Below, one piece after another: positions 8,257 to 16,598 of a stretch of 27,530 nt of DNA. The DNA comes from CAZPAH01 sp964584495 (lineage in GTDB: Bacteria > Krumholzibacteriota > Krumholzibacteriia > Krumholzibacteriales > Krumholzibacteriaceae): assembly GCA_964584495.1 (NCBI GenBank), contig CAZPAH010000026.1, positions 1 through 27,530 of the forward strand. Direction: 5' to 3'. The position numbers and the translations under genes were made by a program. The notes under the pieces are model-generated. The model had not been told where the DNA came from, did no database searches, and saw only the letters and a program-made list of their open reading frames with translations. Numbering within the stretch: the stretch's first letter is position 1; each line of letters begins with the position of its first letter.

Positions 8257-9390
8257 TCAGGCGCCTGCTATGGCGATCGCCTTTTTCACCCCTTCATCCA
8301 TAGAGGCAGCGGAGATCAAGTCACTGCCTTGCAGTATCTTATTCGCTTCCTTCTCGTTAGTTCCGGTCAATCTGACAACCAGAGGGATATCGACGTCCAG
8401 CCCTTCCTTGGCCTCGAGAAGGCCGTTGGCTACGTCATCGCATCTGGTGATCCCCCCGAATATATTGATCAGGATCGCTTTTACGTTTTTATCGCGTAGA
8501 ATGATCTTCATCGCCGAAAGCACCTTATCGGGACTCGAAGATCCGCCTATGTCGAGGAAGTTCGCCGGGCGGGCTCCGTAGTGCTTGATCATATCCATCG
8601 TCGCCATCGCCAATCCGGCGCCGTTCACGATGCAGCCGATATTCCCGTCCAGCTTCACGAAGGAAAGATCCGAGCCTCGCGCCTCCACCTCGCCCGGATC
8701 CTCGGCCGAGTCGTCCCTCATCGCCGCGATATCGGCGTGCCTGTAAAGGCTGTTGTCGTCTATATTGATCTTTGCGTCTATCGCCCATACCTTGCCGTCC
8801 GGGCTTACCACCAGGGGATTGATCTCGGCGAGCGAGGCATCGACCTCGACGAATGCTTTGTAGAGGGCCGAAAAAACCGGCCCGAGCTGTTTGGCCACTT
8901 CCCTGCTGTCGGTTAGGAAAGAGGCCATCTTCCGGATCTGGAAGGGCATCGGTCCGGTCACAGGATCGATCCTCACCTTGAGGATCTTTTCCGGGGTCGT
9001 CCGGGCGACCTCCTCTATATCGATACCGCCCGCAGGTGAAATCATCATCAGCGGTTTACGGCTGACGCGGTCATAGACGATACCGACGTAAAATTCCTCG
9101 GCTATATCGACAGCGGCCGCCACCAGGAGCTTCTCCACCTTAAGCCCCTTGATCTCCATCCCCAGGATGGCGCCCGCCTTCTCCGCGGCCTCTTTCTCGT
9201 TGGACGCGAGCTTGACCCCTCCCGCCTTTCCCCTGCCGCCAACCAGGACCTGAGCCTTGATGACGACGGGGCATCCCAGCTCAACGGCCGCTTTTCCCGC
9301 TTCGCCGGCATCGGTAACGAGCCGGCTCGGTGGAACGGGAAGTCCGAACCGAGAGAAAATCCCCCTAGCATCGACCTCGTGGATCTTCAA
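8257..9390 (-). CDS. sucC: Succinyl-CoA synthetase, beta subunit
   Basis: Nucleotide-binding subunit of succinyl-CoA synthetase. It has 377 residues: an ATP-grasp domain over about residues 1-220, with GGRGKAGGV at 51-59 and AEINPLVV near 188-195, and a CoA-ligase domain after about 240, with FGGITRCD at 311-318. The start is TTG at 9390 with GGAGG six bases upstream, and the family N-terminus (MKIHE) starts there. Nucleotide specificity (ATP or GTP) cannot be told by eye. It is the first gene of sucCD and stands downstream of the COG2403 gene. Confidence 0.97.
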   Translation of the reverse strand: MKIHEVDARGIFSRFGLPVPPSRLVTDAGEAGKAAVELGCPVVIKAQVLVGGRGKAGGVKLASNEKEAAEKAGAILGMEIKGLKVEKLLVAAAVDIAEEFYVGIVYDRVSRKPLMMISPAGGIDIEEVARTTPEKILKVRIDPVTGPMPFQIRKMASFLTDSREVAKQLGPVFSALYKAFVEVDASLAEINPLVVSPDGKVWAIDAKINIDDNSLYRHADIAAMRDDSAEDPGEVEARGSDLSFVKLDGNIGCIVNGAGLAMATMDMIKHYGARPANFLDIGGSSSPDKVLSAMKIILRDKNVKAILINIFGGITRCDDVANGLLEAKEGLDVDIPLVVRLTGTNEKEANKILQGSDLISAASMDEGVKKAIAIAGA

Positions 9391-9451
9391 TTTAAACCTC
9401 CGTTATAGTTATACGTAACAGACGTTTGTATAATTCACTTAATAAACGGGA

Positions 9452-10774
9452 TCATGCCTTCTTCAGGAAATCCGCGAGTGCATCCTCCAGGCCGGGACGA
9501 CCGATCTCCCAGAGCTCGTAGGTTACCCTCACCGACGGCTTCGCTATCTTGATGATCCTGCCGAGATCGATAGGTGTGCCGATGATCACCGTGTCGCATT
9601 CGACCTTGTTTATCGTGGCCTCGAGATCCTTGATCTGCTCGTCGCCGTAACCCATGGCGGGGAGCAGCTCGCCCACCTCCGGGTACCTGCGGAACGTTCT
9701 GGCGATCTTTCCCGTCGCCCACGGCCTCGGATCGACAAGCTCGGTCGCGCCGAATTTCAGCGCCGCCATCACGCCGGCCCCGTATTTCATCCCGCCGTGA
9801 GTCAGCGTGGGGCCGTCCTCGACGCATAGGACCTTCTTCCCCCTTATAAGGGAAGGATCCTCTACGCTTATAGGCGAAGCGGCATCTATTACCATCGCTT
9901 CGGGATTGAAGCAGGCTATATTCTCCCTCACCTCTTCTATCCCTTCCAGGTCTGCGGTATCGATCTTGTTGATCACGACGACATCGGCCGTCAACAGGTT
10001 GGCGAAACCGGGGTAGTATTCCACTTCGTGCCCGGGCCGGTGAGGATCCACGACTACTATGCTGAGATCCGGCTTGTAGAACGACATGTCGTTGTTTCCG
10101 CCGTCCCATAGGATTATATCAGCCTCTTTCTCCGCCTCGCGCAGAATCGCCTCGTAATCGACCCCCGCGTAGATAATTACGCCGTTAACGATGTGAGGCT
10201 CGTACTCTTCCATCTCCTCTATGGTGCACTTGTGCTTCTTCAGATCTTCCAGGCTCGCGAACCGCTGGACCTTCTGCTTCTCCAGATCGCCGTAAGGCAT
10301 CGGGTGTCTGATGGCGGCTACCTTCTTCCCGGCGTCGAGCAGGATCCGGGCGACCTTTCTGGTCGTCTGGCTCTTGCCGCAACCGGTCCGCGTGGCACAT
10401 ATCGAAACGAGAGGCTTGGTGCTCTTGATCATCGTGGGGGCGGCTCCCGCGATGGTGAAATTGGCGCCGCACGCCGTTACCAGCTGCCCCTTCTCCATGA
10501 TATACTGGCTGGAAACATCGCTGTAAGAGAAGAGCACCTCCTCTACTTTCTCCTTCTCGATAAGCTCTATGAGCTTCTCCTCGGGATAGATCGGTATCCC
10601 GTCCGGGTAGAGGCGGCCGGCCAGCGCTGCAGGATATTTCCTGTCGTCGATATCCGGTATCTGCGTCGCGGTGAAAGCGACCACATCCACAGAGTCGTTG
10701 TCCCTGTAAAGTGTGTTGAAGTTGTGAAAATCTCTGCCCGCCGCTCCCATAATCAGAATTCTTCGTTTACTCAT
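9452..10774 (-). CDS. COG2403 P-loop protein, cyclic 2,3-diphosphoglycerate synthetase-like
   Basis: Predicted cytoplasmic nucleotide-binding enzyme of 440 residues. The N-terminal 115 residues form a Rossmann-like part (ILIMGAAGRDFHNFN). A P-loop ATRTGCGKSQTT is at residues 127-138, a DGGNND segment, likely equivalent to Walker B, at 224-229, and a GTPase-like NKID at 269-272. This arrangement matches the COG2403 family, whose studied archaeal member makes cyclic 2,3-diphosphoglycerate; the role of bacterial members is not known to me. I chose the ATG at 10774 because AGGAGG lies 11 bases upstream; a longer frame from 10801 is less likely. A TATATT hexamer at 10818-10813 could be a -10 box, but no good -35 was found. 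Neighbours are sucCD downstream and the heptose genes upstream. Confidence 0.8.
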   Translation of the reverse strand: MSKRRILIMGAAGRDFHNFNTLYRDNDSVDVVAFTATQIPDIDDRKYPAALAGRLYPDGIPIYPEEKLIELIEKEKVEEVLFSYSDVSSQYIMEKGQLVTACGANFTIAGAAPTMIKSTKPLVSICATRTGCGKSQTTRKVARILLDAGKKVAAIRHPMPYGDLEKQKVQRFASLEDLKKHKCTIEEMEEYEPHIVNGVIIYAGVDYEAILREAEKEADIILWDGGNNDMSFYKPDLSIVVVDPHRPGHEVEYYPGFANLLTADVVVINKIDTADLEGIEEVRENIACFNPEAMVIDAASPISVEDPSLIRGKKVLCVEDGPTLTHGGMKYGAGVMAALKFGATELVDPRPWATGKIARTFRRYPEVGELLPAMGYGDEQIKDLEATINKVECDTVIIGTPIDLGRIIKIAKPSVRVTYELWEIGRPGLEDALADFLKKA

Positions 10775-10850
10775 CGCCCGGAATACCTCCTGCCGTCTCA
10801 ACCTAGTTCGTTAATATATTTGTAATACCTTTATGCCGCAGATCGATCGA

Positions 10851-11360
10851 CTATAGTCCCTCCCTTATCTTTTCAATTAGTCCGCTCGTCGAGTATCCTC
10901 CCATCATCGGCACCCTTTTCACCCTGCCCCCAGTCTCATCCATGAAGACGGCCCCGACGATCTCATCTCTGGAATACTCGTCCCCCTTCACGAGAATATC
11001 GGGACGAAGGGCCCGAATCGTCTCGAGCGGCGTGTCCTCTTCGAAGATCGTCACGTAATCGACCGATCTCAGCTCGAGGAGTATGCCGGCCCTGTCTTCC
11101 TGGGATGAGAGGGGGCGGCCCTGCCCCTTCAGCCTCCGAATCGAGTCGTCGCTGTTGATTCCCACGACTAGGCGGTCTCCCAGAGCCGAAGCCTCTCTCA
11201 GAAGCCAGATGTGCCCCATGTGAAGGATATCGAAGCATCCGTTCGTGAATACTATCCTCTCGCCCCGGTGCCTCTTTCTGAGATGGTCGAGATCTTCTCT
11301 ATCGAGCACCCGCTCTTCCCCGTCTCTTTTTTCCCGGTCTCTTTCTCTCTTGTCTTTCAT
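10851..11360 (-). CDS. hldC: D-glycero-beta-D-manno-heptose 1-phosphate nucleotidyltransferase
   Basis: Activates heptose 1-phosphate to ADP-heptose (ADP-D-glycero-beta-D-manno-heptose) for the lipopolysaccharide inner core. It has 169 residues and corresponds to the C-terminal half of HldE (RfaE domain II). The nucleotidyltransferase signature FTNGCFDILHMGH is at 38-50 with HMGH at 47-50, and ILVKGDEYSRDEIVG is typical. The first 34 residues are an unusually charged Lys/Arg/Asp/Glu-rich extension before the folded domain, so an internal start cannot be ruled out. The gene starts six bases after the kinase stop, so the two HldE activities are encoded as adjacent separate genes. Confidence 0.92.
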   Translation of the reverse strand: MKDKRERDREKRDGEERVLDREDLDHLRKRHRGERIVFTNGCFDILHMGHIWLLREASALGDRLVVGINSDDSIRRLKGQGRPLSSQEDRAGILLELRSVDYVTIFEEDTPLETIRALRPDILVKGDEYSRDEIVGAVFMDETGGRVKRVPMMGGYSTSGLIEKIREGL

Positions 11361-11366
11361 TTCATC

Positions 11367-12344
11367 TCATACCGGAAAAGACCCGCACAGTTCTCCGGGC
11401 AGAGCGGTCGCGGTACCGAGCTCCCTCACTACTATACCCGCCGCCGCGTTGGCAAGCTCTATCGAATCGTAGATCGAAGCGCCGGCCGCCAGTCCCGCAG
11501 CCAGTACCGATATAACCGTATCTCCCGCCCCGGTTACATCGTAAACCTCGCTGGCCCTCGTCGGGAAATGCCTCGCTTTCCTGCCCTCCTCGAAGAGGGT
11601 CATGCCCTCCTCGCCCCTCGTCACCAGGACGGCGTGTGCTTCCAGATCGTCGATCAGGGACCTGCCGACCCTTTCCAGGTCCTCGTTCGTCTTTATCTTC
11701 ATATTATAGAAACCGCCCGCTTCCTTCAGGTTCGGGGTGACTGCGAAAGCCTTCCTGTAGAGGGAGAAGTGCCCCTCCTTCGGATCCACCAGGAAGGGAA
11801 TCCCCTTGCGGGCGCAGACCGCCCGGACCGTATCCATAAGCGGAAGCGATACGACACCCTTGCCGTAGTCGGAAATAACGACCGCCCGGGCGCCTGCCAG
11901 CGCCCTCTCGGCGGCCGATTTCAGACGGCCGAGTGTCCGCCCCACGATCTCGCCTTCCGATTCGAAATCGGCCCTGACGACCTGCTGGTTGTGGGCGACT
12001 ATCCTTATCTTTTCGGTCGTCACCCTGCTTGCGTCGCCCACGAGAAAAGATGTGGAAACCCCCAGCCCCTCTACCAGATCCCTGATCTCTCTCGCCTGTC
12101 CGTCACGGCCGATAACGCTCACGAGGTTCGCCGATGACCCGAGAGAAACGAGATTCCAAGCCACGTTGGCCGCCCCTCCCGGTCGCGCACCGGTCTTCTC
12201 TACATTGACCACCGGTACGGGCGCTTCTGGACTTATCCTGTCTACCTGTCCCCAAAAATACCTGTCGAGCATAAGATCGCCGATAACGGCAACCGGCGAT
12301 CCGGCTATTGAGCGGCAGATTTTCCTGGCATCGCGCCGCTTCAC
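11367..12344 (-). CDS. hldA: D-glycero-beta-D-manno-heptose-7-phosphate kinase
   Basis: PfkB/ribokinase-family kinase that phosphorylates heptose 7-phosphate at C1 for lipopolysaccharide core synthesis. It has 325 residues, equivalent to HldE domain I (RfaE1). Family motifs are GDLMLDRYFWG near 22-32, the sugar-binding GGAANVAWNL at 56-65, VDPK at 187-190 and DVTGAGDT at 269-276 with catalytic Asp275. The start is GTG at 12344 with GAGGAG seven bases upstream. A sigma70-like promoter is seen at 12422-12450, giving a leader of about 75 bases. It probably forms a two-gene operon with the nucleotidyltransferase. Confidence 0.93.
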   Translation of the reverse strand: MKRRDARKICRSIAGSPVAVIGDLMLDRYFWGQVDRISPEAPVPVVNVEKTGARPGGAANVAWNLVSLGSSANLVSVIGRDGQAREIRDLVEGLGVSTSFLVGDASRVTTEKIRIVAHNQQVVRADFESEGEIVGRTLGRLKSAAERALAGARAVVISDYGKGVVSLPLMDTVRAVCARKGIPFLVDPKEGHFSLYRKAFAVTPNLKEAGGFYNMKIKTNEDLERVGRSLIDDLEAHAVLVTRGEEGMTLFEEGRKARHFPTRASEVYDVTGAGDTVISVLAAGLAAGASIYDSIELANAAAGIVVRELGTATALPGELCGSFPV

Positions 12345-12421
12345 GGCGGTACTCCTCTATCCGGGCTGACTGGGGGCCGAGGGGTTATCACCCCGGTTCC
12401 TCAAAGATTTATACGTTCGGG

Positions 12422-12450
12422 AATATACCCTTAAAGGAGATTTCGATCAA
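12422..12450 (-). promoter_or_regulatory. Sigma70-like promoter for the heptose operon
   Basis: On the minus strand, TTGATC (12450-12445) and TATATT (12427-12422) are separated by exactly 17 bases, matching four and five of six consensus positions. It lies after the end of the upstream acyltransferase gene and before the kinase GTG. The leader contains a small GGGGT/ACCCC hairpin at 12381-12394. Prediction only. Confidence 0.5.
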
Positions 12451-12485
12451 GGTATTTAACCGCCTATCGAGGCCCGCCGCGCCGA

Positions 12486-13598
12486 TCAGATCTTTATGAA
12501 GATCCTCTTCCGGTACAGTATGAAAAGGACCGCCCAGTAAAGGGCAAGGTGAGAAACTCCGAATAGCAGGGAACCGTTCCACTTTCCGGCGAGGGGAACG
12601 AAGAGCTGATTGTAGAGGTATCCGTACCCTGACACGGTGCCGCCTTCACCGCCGGGAAGCCTGACGAGGTTGACCAGGGTCTTGACCCAGAGGCTGGAGA
12701 CGACATAGATGAAAATCGAGTTGACCCCGAAGACGATCGGCACGACCGCCCATTTTCGATGCCCCTCTATGTCGATGATCAGGAATAGGACGACCAGGAG
12801 CATGAGCGCCGCCCCCGATGTCACCAGCACGTATGAGCCCGTCCAGAGCGATTTGTTCACCGGCAGCAGGCGGGACCACAAGAGCCCCAGCGAGGCGGAG
12901 GTGAAAGAGGCGAGGATCAATCTCCCCGCCGCCTTCCTGCCCCTCCGCGATCTGTCGAGAAAAGATGCGGAAAGATATCCGCCGAGGAAGGTGACCGTGG
13001 CGGGAAACGTTGTCAGAATCCCCTCCGGATCGAAGGGCGTCCCCTTTCCAGCCCAAAGATGCTTCTCCCCCAAGATCGACCTGTCTATGATCCCGGCGAT
13101 ATTCGTCTCGAGATCGTACGGATGTTCACCGCCCAGCATCAATAGAAAGAGCCAGTATCCAAGAAGGATCAGCATCGAGAGAAGTGCCAGCTTCAACCTG
13201 TCGAGATATAGGCCCAGCAGGGCCCCTGCGCAGTAGACTACCGCTATCCTCTGGAGCACCCCCGCGAAACGCAGGGTGGAGAACGATCCGGTGAAAGGGT
13301 ACGCGTTGAGGAAGAGCCCTATCATGAAGAGTATCGCCGAACGCACGAAGATCTTCTTCACCGTCGCCGCCTTCCCCGTCCCGGATCTTTTCGCCAGGGA
13401 AAACCAGGTCGACGCCCCGCTGATAAAGAGGAAGAAGGGGAAAACGAAATCGGCGCCCGAGCACCCGTTCCACGCGGCGTGACTCAGGGGCCGGTAGACA
13501 TACACCCAGCTTCCCGGTGTGTTCACGAGGATCATCGCGGCGATCGTCAATCCCCGGAAAGCATCGATAGCGGCGATGCGGTCCTGTCCGGCATTCAC
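12486..13598 (-). CDS. Membrane acyltransferase, DUF5009 / HGSNAT (COG4299) type
   Basis: Multi-pass inner-membrane protein of about 370 residues. The N-terminus carries the family signature RIAAIDAFRGLTIAAMILVN followed by FVFPFFLFISG, typical of heparan-alpha-glucosaminide N-acetyltransferase relatives and bacterial COG4299 proteins, which are thought to acetylate sugars across the membrane. About ten hydrophobic segments are visible. I chose the GTG at 13598: GAAGGAAG lies six bases upstream, and the symporter stop codon ends two bases earlier, suggesting coupled translation. An upstream ATG at 13631 lacks a ribosome site. The substrate is unknown; pairing with a symporter suggests use of an imported compound, but that is inference. 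Confidence 0.85.
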   Translation of the reverse strand: MNAGQDRIAAIDAFRGLTIAAMILVNTPGSWVYVYRPLSHAAWNGCSGADFVFPFFLFISGASTWFSLAKRSGTGKAATVKKIFVRSAILFMIGLFLNAYPFTGSFSTLRFAGVLQRIAVVYCAGALLGLYLDRLKLALLSMLILLGYWLFLLMLGGEHPYDLETNIAGIIDRSILGEKHLWAGKGTPFDPEGILTTFPATVTFLGGYLSASFLDRSRRGRKAAGRLILASFTSASLGLLWSRLLPVNKSLWTGSYVLVTSGAALMLLVVLFLIIDIEGHRKWAVVPIVFGVNSIFIYVVSSLWVKTLVNLVRLPGGEGGTVSGYGYLYNQLFVPLAGKWNGSLLFGVSHLALYWAVLFILYRKRIFIKI

Positions 13599-13599
13599 G

Positions 13600-15060
13600 T
13601 CATTCTTCCTTCGAGCGGCCGGGAACCGCATAGGTCGCTACGACGGCCACCGCGCCGGCCACGACGAAGGTCATCAGCCTGGCGGTGATCTTCTCGTCCA
13701 TGCCAGTTGCGATCCAGGTTATCGTAAAAGCCATTCCGGTGACGATCGTCGCCAGAACCGCCCGGCCGTGGTAACGCTTCCAGAAAAGAGAAAGCAGTAT
13801 CACCACCGAGAAGGTTCCCCCTATCCCCGCCCACACGTATCCTACCAGGCGGTAGATCAGGGTCGACGGGAAGAGGAATGCAATTCCCAGCGCGATTAGG
13901 GCGAGAACGGCGGTGACGGCCCGGGCAAGGATCAGGCTGCTCCGGCAATCGGCCCCACCGATCCCTATGAGCGGTTTTATGATATTCTCAGAAAGCTCGG
14001 TGGCCGACAGGATCAAGAGCGAATCGGCCGTCGATACCATGGCCGCGATAGCCCCCGTTATAAGAACGGCGGCTATCGCGGGAGGAAAGATCCTGAGCAT
14101 CACGGCGGGCATGACGTATTCGGGATCCTTCAACCCTCCGGGGCCGAAGAGCGCCAGGCCGATCCATCCTATCGAGAGAGCCCCCAGGTAGGCCAGCATC
14201 GTCCACGCTATCCCTACATTTCTCCCGCGCCGCGCCTGGCCGGCGTCCCTTATCGCCATGAAACGCATGCTGAGCTGCGGCTGACCTCCCAGGTAACCGA
14301 AGAACCATGAGAACCCGCCGACGATCACTACGCCTGCGGCGAAGCCGGATGCCCCATGCATCAGCGAATTGTAGCCGGGCCCGGCGGTCGCCAGGGCGCG
14401 CGGTATCGAATCGGCGAAGATCCCCGGACTCCTGGCGATAGTGTATATCCCGACAATCGGACCGATAACGAGCGCCGTTATCATCATTATCGCCTGTACC
14501 ACGTCCGTGTAGACGACGCTTCTGAACCCCCCGTAGACGGTATAGGGCACGATGATGCAGGCCGTTATCAGCATCCCGAGCTTCGGTGTGATATTAAAGA
14601 TCGTGTGAAGCGTCTTGCCTCCCCCGAGAAACTGCGCTCCGACGTAGAAGAAGAAGAAAAAGACGATCGTCAAGCTGGCGAAGATGCTTATCAGTTTCCC
14701 CGCGTCTCCGTGCTTTCGCGCGATATACTCCGTGAAGCTGTTCACGCGGTACTTTTCGGCCTCGTCCCTCAGCCTGTAGGCTATCGCCGCCCAGGCGGTT
14801 ACGATCCCGGCCACGCATCCTATCGCGGTCCATATCTCGGTCAACCCTGAGGCGTAGGCCGCTCCGGGCAGTCCGAGCAGCGCCCATGACGACTCCCCCG
14901 TGGCCCTTTCCGACAGAGCGGCCACCCATCCGGGGAGATTTCTCCCGGCGATCGCGTAATCGCAATCGTTCTTGACCTTCCGGCCCTGGTAGATTCCCCA
15001 CAGCACGAGAAGGAACAGGTAGCCGAACATCACTATCAGGATCTGTGTCTGGTTTTCCAT
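13600..15060 (-). CDS. Sodium:solute symporter (SSS family)
   Basis: Inner-membrane cotransporter using the sodium gradient. It has 486 residues with about 12-13 hydrophobic helices. SSS-family features include the N-terminal GRNLPGWVAALSERATGESSW and the segment GGFRSVVYTDVVQAIMM, close to the SSS core signature. Substrates in this family include proline, sugars, pantothenate and nucleosides; the sequence resembles the proline-type branch, but I do not assign a substrate. The ATG at 15060 is preceded by GAGGAG. A run of five phenylalanines lies in one transmembrane helix. The stop is next to the acyltransferase start at 13598. Confidence 0.92.
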   Translation of the reverse strand: MENQTQILIVMFGYLFLLVLWGIYQGRKVKNDCDYAIAGRNLPGWVAALSERATGESSWALLGLPGAAYASGLTEIWTAIGCVAGIVTAWAAIAYRLRDEAEKYRVNSFTEYIARKHGDAGKLISIFASLTIVFFFFFYVGAQFLGGGKTLHTIFNITPKLGMLITACIIVPYTVYGGFRSVVYTDVVQAIMMITALVIGPIVGIYTIARSPGIFADSIPRALATAGPGYNSLMHGASGFAAGVVIVGGFSWFFGYLGGQPQLSMRFMAIRDAGQARRGRNVGIAWTMLAYLGALSIGWIGLALFGPGGLKDPEYVMPAVMLRIFPPAIAAVLITGAIAAMVSTADSLLILSATELSENIIKPLIGIGGADCRSSLILARAVTAVLALIALGIAFLFPSTLIYRLVGYVWAGIGGTFSVVILLSLFWKRYHGRAVLATIVTGMAFTITWIATGMDEKITARLMTFVVAGAVAVVATYAVPGRSKEE

Positions 15061-15259
15061 TCTCTCCTCTCTTTGTCCTTTCCCAGTTACCGATTCGGCG
15101 GTTCACATATTGAAGCAAATGAGCCGGTTATCTTAAAGAAGTTTTTCCGTGGAAAACGGATCCGATTTGGGCTATCCTGATGGCATCCGTTCTACGGGGC
15201 AAGTTGAGAAAAGTCGCCGCCCGTAACAATCCCTATACCGATAACGGCAAGGAGATAAC
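15061..15259. other. Divergent intergenic region, symporter / DUF3467
   Basis: This 199-base stretch separates the only divergent gene pair in the window. It must hold promoters in both directions. On the plus strand TTGAAG, 17 bases, TTAAAG (near 15112-15140) is a weak candidate. A short TCCGT/ACGGA inverted repeat lies in the middle. No gene or RNA was recognised. Confidence 0.3.
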
Positions 15260-15607
15260 ATGGAAAAACGTCAGCCGCAGCAGCAACAACAGATAAAGAT
15301 CGAGCTCGATGAGAAGGCCGCCGAGGGCATATATTCCAACTTCGTCCTTACCGGCAACACGCCGTCCGAGTTCATCCTAGATTTCGCGAGGATGCTTCCG
15401 GGGCTCAAGAAAGCCAAGATATTATCGAGAATTATCATGACGCCCCAATCGGCGAAATCCCTCCACATGGTCCTGGCAAAGACGATCGAGCAGTACGAGA
15501 AGAACTACGGAGAGATAAGCATCAAGGGAAGCAAGGGTATAACACCGATAGGGTTCCATCCCGGCCTACCGGAAGCCAAAGAGGGAAAGGACGAAAAGAA
15601 GCACTGA
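15260..15607 (+). CDS. DUF3467 family protein
   Basis: Small soluble protein of 115 residues, function unknown. After a glutamine-rich leader (five consecutive Gln), the core IKIELDEKAAEGIYSNFVLTGNTPSEFILDF, shown here only to identify the family, continues with ARMLPGLKKAKILSRIIMTP and an amphipathic helix ending in IEQYEKNYG; this is the DUF3467 pattern. AAGGAGA lies four bases before the ATG. It is the only plus-strand gene in the window and appears monocistronic; its end meets the convergent lpxL-type gene after about 18 bases, with no recognisable terminator. Confidence 0.88.
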   Translation: MEKRQPQQQQQIKIELDEKAAEGIYSNFVLTGNTPSEFILDFARMLPGLKKAKILSRIIMTPQSAKSLHMVLAKTIEQYEKNYGEISIKGSKGITPIGFHPGLPEAKEGKDEKKH

Positions 15608-15625
15608 ATATCACTCTCGGCCTTC

Positions 15626-16528
15626 TTACCGGTCCGGTCCCGGCGGTTTCGTTTTCCAGCGCTTGTGGGCCCAGAAATAATGATCCGGATGACCGGTGAC
15701 GCACTCCTCGAGGGCCTTCGTATGAGCAGCGGTCAGGCGCCTCACTTCCCCCTCCCTCTCCGCCTCCGTATCGACCCCGATGGGAGGGGGAAAGACGGCT
15801 TCATGAGATTCATCCGGTTTTCTCACTATATAGCAGAACAGTATGGGCGAACCGGTCCTGTAGGCGAACTGGGCCGCGCCCGGGTATGTCGATGAGGGAA
15901 TCCCGAAAAAATCGACGAATATGCCAGCTTTCCGGGCATCCTGGTCGGATAGAAGCGCCACCAGCCTGTTCCTCTTCAACGAGGTGAATATACCCCTGGC
16001 CGCCACCCCCCTGGGGATTATACCGATCCCGGCCGAGGACCTGATCCCGTTCATGAGATCGTCGACAAGCTTGTTCGACTGCTCCCCCACGAGAAAATCG
16101 GCCGGATACCCGTACGCGGCGATGGCCGCTCCGAGAAGCTCCCAGCTTCCGAAGTGGCCGGTGACCGCCACCGCCCCCTTTCCGCCTTCGAACACGCTGT
16201 CGAGGTGCTCTTTCCCCGAGATGACGACGAGTTTCCTCAGACGCTCCTTCTTCAGTTTTCCCATCGAGGCGAACTCGATCATCGACTTGGCGAAGTTGAT
16301 GTAAGACCGTCTTCCGATCCTGATCCTGCCCCTGATATCGTACCTTTCGCCGAACGAGCGTTCGAGGTTCTCGAGGGTGACCCGGCGCCTTATCCTGAAA
16401 ACATCGAAAGCGAGGACCCCCAGTACAGTTCCGGTCCTGACGGAGAGCCTGAAGGGAAGAAGGCGCGGCAGCCCTTTGAGAATATATACTCCGAGAAGCT
16501 CCAGCCGGTGTTTGATCTTCTTGAACAC
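15626..16528 (-). CDS. LpxL/HtrB-type lipid A acyltransferase
   Basis: Inner-membrane late acyltransferase of the lysophospholipid acyltransferase superfamily, expected to add a secondary acyl chain to lipid A. It has 300 residues. The catalytic HX4E motif is GHFGSWE with His125 and Glu130, and the C-terminal YFWAHKRWKTKPPG is the family's end signature. An N-terminal hydrophobic stretch (about residues 12-45) would anchor it. The start is GTG at 16528 with GGAGG 13 bases upstream, a rather long spacing, so the exact start is uncertain. It lies about 70 bases after the DUF362 gene. Which of LpxL, LpxM or another member it is cannot be decided by eye. Confidence 0.88.
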   Translation of the reverse strand: MFKKIKHRLELLGVYILKGLPRLLPFRLSVRTGTVLGVLAFDVFRIRRRVTLENLERSFGERYDIRGRIRIGRRSYINFAKSMIEFASMGKLKKERLRKLVVISGKEHLDSVFEGGKGAVAVTGHFGSWELLGAAIAAYGYPADFLVGEQSNKLVDDLMNGIRSSAGIGIIPRGVAARGIFTSLKRNRLVALLSDQDARKAGIFVDFFGIPSSTYPGAAQFAYRTGSPILFCYIVRKPDESHEAVFPPPIGVDTEAEREGEVRRLTAAHTKALEECVTGHPDHYFWAHKRWKTKPPGPDR

Positions 16529-16598
16529 GTCTACAGTCCAACCTCCCGGCGAAACGGCCGTGCCGCTCCTCCGAGCACCGGGGGCGGCACCCGGGATA

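Noticed and set aside
9391..9451. TATAAC-containing promoter before sucC
   Set aside because: TATAAC hexamers occur, but no -35 at a usable distance, so I do not call a promoter.
11211..12137. 308-codon plus-strand open frame
   Set aside because: Antisense of the heptose kinase and nucleotidyltransferase genes.
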